Below, in pieces: positions 55,483-64,000 of a DNA stretch of 64,000 nucleotides. Within the stretch, counting starts at the first letter, position 1; every line of letters starts with the position of its first letter. Source of the DNA: Chrysemys picta bellii (lineage: Eukaryota > Chordata > Testudines > Emydidae); contig NC_088797.1 in NCBI RefSeq assembly GCF_011386835.1, positions 97,226,264 through 97,290,263 of the forward strand. The letters are read 5' to 3'. Made by a program: the position numbers and the translations under genes. The notes under the pieces are model-generated. The model had not been told where the DNA came from. It searched no databases and was given only the letters and a program-made list of their open reading frames with translations.

Positions 55483-56160
55483 AATAACCCTCTGGGTATT
55501 GCTACTTGTTTCAGGGCATATACTACTGAATAAATTGGGTCTTTCAAAGCACTATATGTAAAGGGTAACATTTCACTCCCCTCAAACCTATAAGGAAAGC
55601 TGTGTCCAGGCCAGTATCGTTGCTGCTTCTGCAGCCTGGCTTGCTTACAGATTATGTCACTCTTGCATGATATCTTGTATTATTTGCTGTAAAATGTGTT
55701 GCATGCACCCAGCAGAGATTCTTTCCCATGAAGTGATTTCACAAAGAGCCATGTCTACATAGTGCCCTGTGTCTCAGCTTCCAACTAGAGGCTTGCAGTA
55801 GTTCCTGTTTCTTTAAGACCTTTGGTTTACCCATTTTAGCTCTTTCACATCTCCCCATCTGATCGTGTTTGTTTTCAGTCCTGCATCCAGTTTGTTAGAA
55901 GTACGATGTCCTCAAAAGCAGCCAGTACCAATCACTGTTAACTGCTGACTCCTTTTGCAATGAAGCATGCTGTGCTGTCTCTGGATCTATTGCCCCCATA
56001 AACAGCACATCTGTGACCTCAGCGTTCCTCTCCTGGGGAGCGCATTTCTGCAGAGGGAAATTTTCATTTACCTTTTGAACGTATTTTACCATGTGCTGGG
56101 TTGTTGTTGTTTTTAATGGGATGGTCCATGCCACACCATTTGCAATCCTTCCCAGCTCCA
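55483..56160 (-). pseudogene. Ty3/gypsy zinc knuckle and protease remnant
   Basis: On the minus strand, DCKWCGMDH (about 56120-56150) is a C-x2-C-x3-H start of a retroelement zinc knuckle. It is followed by 'NPAHGKIRSKGK', where the second set of cysteines appears mutated. Downstream, 'GAIDPETAQ' and 'NSDWYWLL' lead to KLDAGL at about 55875-55892, matching the aspartic protease motif [LF]-D-[TS]-G-A with the Thr changed. KPKVLKKQELLQA follows, as in gypsy proteases. Near 55530, 'YALKQVAIP' begins the linker to RT. The order knuckle, protease, RT fits Ty3/gypsy pol. Frameshifts and stops are present throughout. Confidence 0.7.
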
Positions 56161-58694
56161 TTCTCTGTCAGCCTCAGCTCAGGGTGCAGCATGTTGTCTG
56201 TCTTTCCCCTCTAAAAAACATTTTCCTGATTCTACCTCATTTATGAGCGAGACTTTTGCATAATCCGCCTCAAAGGTTGCACAATGCTTTTCTATTAGGC
56301 AGGATCCAAAGCCCATTAAGGTCATTAGAAAGTCTGCCTATTTCTAAGGGATCAGGCCCTTAATGTGCTAGCCTAACAGATTTTAATTGCATCTTGCAAG
56401 GTAGACACTGGCTAAGTAAAAGCTCTCAATCTTTTCTCTGTTTACAGCATAGACTTCCTGATCTCTTATCAAAAGGACCTTGTTTGACCCCACAATTGCA
56501 GGACTAATCATTTAATCTCATGTCTGTAAAGAAAGCATCAAAGGTTTCCATCGGCTGCTGTATGAAATCCATAGCGTTCATATATATCATTTCTTTTCAG
56601 GGAACAGTATGCATTTTTATCCATTATGTCTAAGCTGTCTGACCCAACCAAAGTAAGAAGCTTTGTGTACACAAAATGCAGCTCAATTTACAAAACTAAG
56701 GCTCAATTCTGCCTTCCTTTATGACTCATGCAGTCTCATTAAAGACAACAGGATTGGATGGGGTATAATTGAGAATAGAATTTTGCCCAAAGGGGCAAAT
56801 CTTACTTGCTTTATTCTTGTGAGCTGCCCCTCTAAAGACAGTGGGCCTACTCACATGAGTAAGATGAGCAGGATTCAGCCCTAAATAAAAGTCTTCTACA
56901 AAAGACTTCTCAATTGCTACAGTTTTCAATCACTGCAAATGCTTTTTCTAACAAATGCTCATATATTGTATTTACATACTTTGCTGTTGGAATGTCTTTT
57001 TGATTTTCAAAGTTATGTTCAACATTTGAATATTTTTAAACTACCCCAAAAATGTAAACAAAGCCAAAGGTGAAGGTGTTCCACAGACACAACTGCCTAC
57101 GGCAACTGTCAAATGTAAAATTTGGTGGAAAGTTTCAGCATGTCTCCAGTTTAACGGAGTTGAGGAATGCAGCAAAAACAGGTGTTGTCTGACACAAGCA
57201 ATAATTATCTTTCACCTTGATGGATGTTAATTTAATCTGTTTTTTACATGGTAGCTAGGTCTCAGCTGAGTTAGTGCCAGAAAGCAGATGAGATGTTTAG
57301 AGTAGTTTGTATATGACAATTCACAAGACAGTTTCTACTCCCCTCTTTTATTTATTACACAGAGCAGTTTTAATGTTCTTTGCTGTTTACCCATTAAACT
57401 AGCTCTAGATGCATTTTATATTAGACTATTAATATATGTATAGTCTCATTTATAGGTTTTAAATGAGTTCATGATGGAAGTGATAGCTTTTGAGGACTCT
57501 ACCAGAAAAAAAAAAGTTAATTAGCAGAATATTCTTATAAAATATGGATAGACCTTATACAATATTTACAAAGAAAAATTGCTTGAAGTACAAGGTCACA
57601 GGACAAAGTGAAACCATCGCTATTGTCCTGCCATGACTTGTACTTAAATGAAGTCAAAATGTGGAAGGAGCGGCTCTCATCCAAAATGATTAGTTACTTT
57701 CTAGCATCCAGTGTTTACAGTACATCCTTCATTTGCATTAAGCCACTCCATCAGACAACACCCTACCTATGCCCCTGGGCAAGTTTTCTTGCACTACTGG
57801 CATTGAAATGTCAATAACCCACACACACTGACCTTGGCAGTGTTTCAGGGCCAATTACATAAACAGCTCTTTAACCCGGTCTCCAATGCTGTTAGGCATA
57901 AAAACAGTAAGTTCATCATAAATGTATACATTGCTCTCTGGTCTGGCAATGTTTTCTATTGAATTAAAGTTGATAAGTGTATGATAGAATGTGTGTCATG
58001 CAAGGTTCTTGCTGGTATTCCCCAGATGCCCCCCTTACCTGTAAAGAGATCTATTGCCTTTCAGAAATATTGTACACCCAGAAGATACCACTAGTAGCAA
58101 TGATTTCATACTATCACTCACTAGTGATGGATGAACTTCCTCAGCTACCCACGATTACTGTCTTACAGTCATGATATAAACCATTATAGCACTGTTCAAG
58201 AAGACAGTGCAGACCAGGAAGTGTGGGAATGACTGAGCAAAAATGCATGTTAAAAGCAGAGTACAAGAAGAATGCACACTGGTACACAGGTAAGATCACA
58301 CAAAACTCCTACAGTCAAAACAGACAAGAAAGAGTATTGCTAAGAGGGCAAGAAATTTTTCCATGAGGAAGCAGAACATAGTGCCTACGGAGACAAATCA
58401 GAATGCTCTCTAAGGAACCAAAGACATCCATGAAACCAAGTTCTCTATTCTGGCATAACACTTTTGTAACTATGAAATCTGCATAAAACAAAATGAAAGA
58501 TCTGTAGTCAAAATGGGGTGCAGGGAATGGGAACAATCACAGACACTTAGATCCTGCAGTAAGGTATAGAGCAGAAATCTACCCATTGGTAATAGAACAG
58601 GAAGGAGAGAATTAATGGATGAACTTCAAAATGTTAGGAGTTTGGTTTTAGTTTGGACAATCTTACGCAAAAGTCTGAATTATCTAAACATCTT
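56161..58694. other. Mostly unique; two small fold-back remnants
   Basis: About 56692-56800 ('ggctcaattctgccttcctt' to 'gaatagaattttgcccaaag') and about 56838-56882 ('agtgggcctactcacatgag' to 'gcaggattcagccct') are decayed members of the palindrome class. The gag part of the gypsy element could start here but was not readable. No exon or RNA gene was recognised. Confidence 0.35.
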
Positions 58695-58766
58695 GGGTGA
58701 AATCCTGGCCCTGTTGAAATCAATTGGCATTTTGTCATTAACGTCAATAGAGCCAGGATTTCACCC
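58695..58766. repeat. Palindromic repeat, perfect 15-nt outer arms
   Basis: gggtgaaatcctggc (58695-58709) is the exact reverse complement of gccaggatttcaccc (58752-58766). The core has 'ttgaaatcaattggca' and 'gtcattaacgtcaatag', which extend the stem imperfectly. It is 72 bp with no coding function. It belongs to the same class as 28453-28537. Confidence 0.8.
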
Positions 58767-59084
58767 GTTAAATATGCAATAGGGCCCCCAATCCACTCCC
58801 CAAACCAAATTGACATCGAGGACTAAGTTTTCAGTGGATTTCTGGTTCATGCTCAAAAAAATGGAGTGCCTACCTTTGCATGCACAATTATAGTCAATTA
58901 GTCTGCAATTTGTCTGCAGTCCCACAATTGGGCATACATTTTTCCCATGCTCCTTGAAAATCTGGCCTTCAAAAACAAACATCTCACTGTAGGACGTGAG
59001 TGTGTGTTCATCATACCAATTTTTCCTTTCTACAGAAAGAACAGAAATAGTGATATACCTCATATCAAGTTCACAGGCATTTAA

Positions 59085-60175
59085 TTAAGATACTTAGGTG
59101 CCTAAGTCCCATTTTTAGGTACTACTCTGATCCACAAACTCCCACTTGGCTGCTGCCTAACACTCTAGGAACCTAAACTCATTTGGTGCCTTAGTTTTTG
59201 CAGTAGAAGCTCCCTTAGCACCTATGTTCTTGCCTGCTGCCTCACTGTAGGACCCTGATTGCTTATCTCCTGCTTAAGCCCCAGAGCAATCCGCAAACCA
59301 GGAGATGATAGGTATTTCTTCATCTAAGTCACTTGCAGGGCCCAATTCAGTAGCCAAGCTCAGAGGCCACCTAAATCCTCATAAAACAGCTGAGGGGGGG
59401 AGAGGAGGGAGAAGAGATTTAGCCTAGTGGTTAGGGTACTCACCTAGAGTATGGGAGACCACCCGTTGAATTATTCCCTCTGCCTGATGAGCAGGGAGTT
59501 GAACAAGGATCTGACACATTTCAGGTGAGTGCCCAGGCTACAGGGTGATTCTCATTGGTCCAATTAATATTTAATTTTTCATTTAATTTAAAGGGGAACA
59601 AACTTCAACAGAAGAGACTGAGGAACCCCCACATCAGAATATCCCAGAGTTCAGTGGTTAGAGCACTCACCTGAGAGATTCTTCCCCTCAGATAGTGTGG
59701 GGACTTGAACCAATGATCTCTGATGTCCCAGAGGAATACCCTAATGGGGATAAAGGTTATACAGGAGGCCCTGTCCCCCTGCTATTTTGTGTAGAGTTAG
59801 GCAGTCTCTGAGCAAGTCTACTGGATTATGCCCTCCACCCAGTTTAGATAGAGGAGAACATGTTTTCCCCTGGTTTTTGGATTGCTAGTAGAGATAGGCA
59901 CCTCCCTACAATCCCAGACTGGAGCACTATATAAGAGCTTAGAACACATGGCTCTCATCTGTGTCTCCCATAGGCTTGCTTGGCTGGCTCCCTGCCTAGC
60001 GTGCTGACTTTGCAGACTGCATTCTATGGCACCTATCTCTCCCCATTCACTGCATAGGGAACCTAGGTGTTCAACTCAGGCTTTGTGGATCACAGTGTTA
60101 TTCCTGTGATTTTTTAGGCACCTAAAAGGTGTTGTGATGCCCAAGTCCCTTTGTGGATCTGGGCCCTACTAACAA
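59085..60175. repeat. Composite interspersed repeat, about 1.1 kb, with tRNA-like modules
   Basis: The left part has 'cttaggtgcctaagtcccat' and 'tctgatccacaaactcccac'. The right end mirrors it with 'tttttaggcacctaaaaggt' and 'cctttgtggatctgggccct', so the ends are partly inverted. Inside are two modules resembling tRNA promoter boxes: 'tagcctagtggttagggtac' with 'cccgttgaattattccc' (about 59420-59480), and 'agttcagtggttagagcac' with 'ggacttgaaccaatgatc' (about 59650-59725). I recall the whole as a common turtle repeat, but cannot name its class. No open frame of note. Confidence 0.6.
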
Positions 60176-60834
60176 TGAGGAGTAGGTTTGAGGATTCCAG
60201 AGAATGGGCAGAGAGGTACTCACCCAGTAAATGATGGGCCAAAGAAGTGGGTGCAGCAGTTGCCAGTGCAGATGGTGCATTTAGTATGAATTATTTCTAG
60301 AACAATGTTGAAGGTATTTATAATCAAAACTGAGGAGAAGTCTTAAAATAGGCAACCAGAAACGTCTCAGAAAGAAAAGGAAGAGCACCTTTCATATCAC
60401 TCAGGCTAGAGGGGATGAGGAATCTGGTTCCATTTTTTAAACCAGGATCATGATTTATTTACAGTGGCAGGTGGGAGACATCATTCCTATTGTTCATGCC
60501 CCTCCCGAGATAGATTTATCAGACCCACAATTTTCTAAAAGAGCTTTCCATTGTGCTTGAATACTGCTATAGTAGGTAGAGGAAGAGCATGAGGGTAAAG
60601 CAAGAGCAGGAACTGCACTTGTGCAGACTGAAAATTAGACAAATTGAAGGTCCTCAAATCTGTGCACCAAAGTTGCAAGACTGTTTTCTGTGAGCACGAT
60701 TTTTGGGTACCCAAACTCCTGGGCATCCAAAATTGCATGTGCAGAACTCTAGGTGTTTATTTGCTGCTTTTGAAAGTTATATATGGTATGCCTTTGTACA
60801 GTTTCTAATTATACACAGAAGGATGGTCCAGTAA
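60176..60834. other. Unique sequence, nothing recognised
   Basis: A minus-strand frame at 60535-60738 has no motif. Confidence 0.35.
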
Positions 60835-60940
60835 TTTGGGTACTACCCTAGGAAGTACCTGAATCATCACTCACTTTTGTGTGACCTTGGACAAGTCACT
60901 TAGCCTCTGTGTGCCTCAGTTCCCCATCTATAAAATTCAG
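60835..60940 (+). repeat. MIR-type SINE, left part
   Basis: 'ttgtgtgaccttggacaagt', 'cacttagcctctgtgtgcct' and 'cagttccccatctataaaat' are the textbook MIR core on the plus strand. The sequence resumes after the CR1 insertion at about 61200-61275 with 'ccatacctcacaggggcctg' and 'atgagggtaaatacatgaaa'. Confidence 0.85.
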
Positions 60941-60943
60941 ATA

Positions 60944-61190
60944 ACATAAGAACTGCTGACCTGGGTTAGACCACGAGTCCATCTAGCCCAGTATCCTGTC
61001 TCTGACAGTGGCAAGTTCCAGAGCTTCTGGGAGAGTGTACAGAACAGGGCAATTCTTGAATGATCCACCCCAGCTTCTGAGAATCAGAGATTTCAGTGTT
61101 CCCAAGCAGGAGGTTGCATCCCTGACCATTTTGGCTAATAGCCATTGATAGACCTATCCTCCATGAACTATCTAGCTTTTTCATACTCAG
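60944..61190 (-). mobile_element. CR1 LINE 3' end inserted into a MIR
   Basis: On the minus strand it ends 'gatactgggctagatggact' then 'cgtggtctaacccagg...agttcttatg', the CR1 3' end also seen at 33756-34412. Upstream it has 'tcaatggctattagccaaaa' and 'tggtcagggatgcaacct'. It splits the MIR at 60835-61275. The word 'ataac' at the left edge (60941) and near 61198-61202 may be the target duplication. Confidence 0.85.
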
Positions 61191-61275
61191 TTATACTTTA
61201 TAACAACAATTCCATACCTCACAGGGGCCTGATGAGGGTAAATACATGAAAGGTTGAAAAGTGCTCCGATGCTAG
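61191..61275 (+). repeat. MIR-type SINE, right part
   Basis: Continuation of the MIR at 60835 beyond the CR1 insertion: 'cctcacaggggcctgatgag' and 'tgaaaagtgctccgatgcta' plus 'ggtgatggaggtcac'. Confidence 0.7.
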
Positions 61276-64000
61276 GTGATGGAGGTCACAACCTGGGAAC
61301 ACCTTGAATGTGCCTGATGTAGAGGGATCTCAGAAGCTTCTGCTTGGGAGGACTGGATGGTGAAAAGTGCACAAAGAATGACTGGTTTATGTGTACTCAT
61401 GCTGGAGACATAGTTCAACCACTCTTGCTGTAATATATCCATCTCTGGGTACAGTGAATTACCGAGAACTTCAAAACATCTCAAAAGCCTATACCAATAT
61501 TTAACTATAGTGCTAAGAGTTACAAAAAAATTATTTAGCCTTGGAAAGATGCCATCCCCTTGGACTAAAATGAAGTGGATCTAGGAGTTAATGGCAATAT
61601 CCAACTCTAAGAAAAAACATTTTAAGGATAAAAAATAACTCAAAGATAACTTAGGAAAATATGGCACCAGTTAAATTTTATTAATAAAAATTAAGGAGCC
61701 AAGAAAAAAAGAAAAACAAAAAGACACCACTTAAGAAATTTAGCTCAGAGACCTCACTTGACACACAGTAGAAAGAGCCAAATATTAAAGTTATTAAAGT
61801 TAATGAAGAGTGGAGGAAAAGACCAACCAAGGGCAGATAATCTTTCACACATGCTAAAATACAGGACCATTAGAACATAATTCCACACCCAACATTAAGC
61901 TGTACGTCATTCACAATGAACTTGAAGAAATCCATTATCCAAAATCAGTACAAGTAGATTCTAACTGAACAACTGATACCACGATTTCTAACTTGTTATT
62001 CTATGTAAACTATAGAACAAAAATCCTAAAGTTTAAAAAAAATAATTCAAAAGTAGAATCCTGGGGCAAATTTTGGTTCACGCCACAAAACTAAAGGAAA
62101 CAGACTTTGAGAGAGGGCATTTTAATTTGGGGCAAGAGATTTGAGGCCAAATAAGGCTGAACTAGAATGTTAGGTCTACCTCTCCCCTCCCGTGACCTTT
62201 GAGGAGTTTGTGAGCACTATTTATATCTGAACTTGACAGTGGGCTCCTATTTCTGCAGTGAGGAAAATCAATACCCTTGATTTTGGGGAGTAGGGGAGAC
62301 AAGTTCTAGAGTGGGTTCCAGACTTTGCAGCTCATCTGAATTTCTATGTATATCCTTTATAAAGTACTTTGGGATAGTTTGAGATAGAGATAACTAAGGT
62401 ATTATTGCTGGCAAGCTCGCTCTTTTTTGGTGAGGAAAGGGGGAGCTAGTGTATACGAATGTATTGTAGCCAGGGAAATGGTGACCTTGCCCATAAGTTG
62501 GTGGGAATCTCTGGTAGGTACTTTTCACAAATGAATGCAGTGTTCATTCCCTTCAACAGTGAACAAATATGAAATTTTTCAATATATGTTGTACTTCTCA
62601 GATGCTCAAATTCAGCAAAAAAAACTTTCCATTTCTATGGACATTACTGAGTCTCCTACAACCTCCAAGGATGGCATAGATGGCAGAGAGGAGAATGATG
62701 GAGAGTGAACCTTTACACTGTGGTCTGGTGAGTTCTGGCAGCCTCCAGAGCGTAATATATCTTTTTTTAATTCTACCCCCAGAAGGCCACAGACTGGAAC
62801 ATGTAAAAATAACTGGAAGAGACTGACAGCTGGAAGAAATCTCTCCAGTTTTGTAAAGTGATCAGGTCTGCAGCTTTGGAAGGGTCTTTCCATTTTCTTT
62901 CTTTCTTTTTTTTTTCTTTTTTCTTTTTTCCTTGCTAGTCAGTCTTAAAAAAGGAATAATTTTCATTTCTCCAGATCAGGTAGGTTTTTAAAATGTGATT
63001 ATTTCTGCTGAAAGTCAGTTTCCATTAATTAAAAAGTTGTGTGTGGATTTAAAAAAAATCAGATATAGGGCTTCTTATATATCATGCTTTATGGCAGCTA
63101 CCTTTAAAACAGAGCTAAAACCTCATTTCTTATTACATCTCTTCCGTATTACAGATAAATTCTATAAACTGCTATATTCCCTATAGTTATAATATCAATA
63201 TAGCTTTTCTATTTTTAACAATCATAAATTGATATCCCAGTTTTCTGATGCCCGGACACAATACTTCCACTGTTAACAAATATTTGGTTCATGTATGATC
63301 ATGATAACATAAACGGTATTGTAGTGGTGAATGAGACATAAAAAGTAAAGGGAAAGACATTTTCACTGAAATGCAAAATTTCAAGTGGGAATGTACTTTT
63401 CATCCTTTTAAAAGAAGATGCTAGAGCGTTGCAAAGAGAACACATGTGTGTGAACTTTTTTCCTCTTGTCTTGCAGCTGATCTATTTAGATGGGTCATTT
63501 TGACATCCCCTTGAAAGGTATGAAACTCCTGCATCAAGGAAATTGCCTATGATTAAGGGATAATATGAAAGGATGTTTAAATCGCTTTTCTGGGCCACCT
63601 AACACATGTTAATGGCCATCATGTAGATGCCAACATTTTGACCCTCTCTTGCTAAATGAGACACGAGAACTTACATTCTCTTCTTTTTTTAAAATAATGA
63701 ATTATTCCTTATATTACATATTTCACAAAAAATACAAACACATACACAGACAATAGAACAAAATATACACTGTATATCTTATACCCCATGGACTTATTAA
63801 CTGAGCATAAAGTATCATATGGCTAAATTATTTAAGTATATAATCATTTTGCTGAAAAAATAATTTTATTGTGCAAAATTAAATTATATATAGCACAATA
63901 TAGCACAGTTTCTCATGTAATATATCTGTATGCCATATGTAACAAATAATTTTAAATTTAACTTAGTTTTGATTATGTTTAATTTTTTAATTCAACACAA
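61276..64000. other. Unique AT-rich sequence to the end of the window
   Basis: A pyrimidine tract of T and C lies at 62894-62932. At 63456-63521 there is a very good splice-acceptor-like tract ('ttttttcctcttgtcttgcag') followed 42 nt later by a donor-like 'gaaag|gtatga', but all three frames of the 42-nt piece contain stops, so at most it is a non-coding exon. No other features. Confidence 0.35.
62894..62932. repeat. Pyrimidine-rich simple repeat
   Basis: A run of (TTTC)n and T tracts on the plus strand, about 39 bp. Confidence 0.9.

Noticed and set aside
1..64000. CRISPR arrays, operons, prophage or other bacterial systems
   Set aside because: No regularly spaced direct repeats, no dense coding, and abundant vertebrate retroelements.

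Overview
The window is non-coding, repeat-rich vertebrate DNA, and the organism is most likely a cryptodiran turtle. The main pointer is a tRNA-derived SINE at 20518-20712 that matches, from memory, the tortoise/cryptodiran Pol III SINE with a CR1-like tail. Supporting it are CR1 LINE 3' ends, Penelope-like (PLE) fragments, MIR-type SINEs, GC-rich palindromic MITEs and several hAT, Tigger-like and gypsy-like remnants, in AT-rich unique sequence full of short decayed palindromes. No operons, rRNA genes, functional tRNA genes or CRISPR arrays are visible. No host gene could be identified. Family names rest on motifs, terminal repeats, target-site duplications and memory; no database was searched.

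Layout. 0-9 kb: a GC-rich hAT-type element (491-1154, 16-bp perfect TIRs), two MIRs, an inverted double PLE copy between 12-bp direct repeats (3098-4319), a SINE body fragment, a CR1 end and a PLE tail. 9-20 kb: an unidentified coding-like open segment on the minus strand (8978-9366), a 5S rRNA-derived SINE (11471-11868) and a two-hairpin MITE (14198-14482). 20-33 kb: the turtle SINE, two more MITEs, a short hAT element with a perfect 8-bp duplication (25747-25923) and a Tigger-like MITE (32712-32899). 33-42 kb: a CR1 3' end, an old hAT split by a second element, a degenerate minisatellite and another MITE (38966-39251).

42-46 kb: a 1.6-kb fold-back hAT with two inverted copies of its transposase C-terminus (42637-44274), then a probable solo LTR (44669-46013). 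46-54 kb is mostly featureless. 54.1-56.2 kb is a dead Ty3/gypsy body (zinc knuckle, protease, RT) holding a hAT-like element that itself holds a MITE, a three-level nest. 59-60.2 kb is a composite repeat with tRNA-like modules, followed by a CR1 end that splits a MIR.

Nothing works as a gene set. The biology here is the history of mobile elements. The best leads are the fold-back hAT, the inverted PLE, the three-level nest, the 5S-derived SINE and the unidentified open segment near 9 kb, which could be an exon of a long-intron minus-strand gene.
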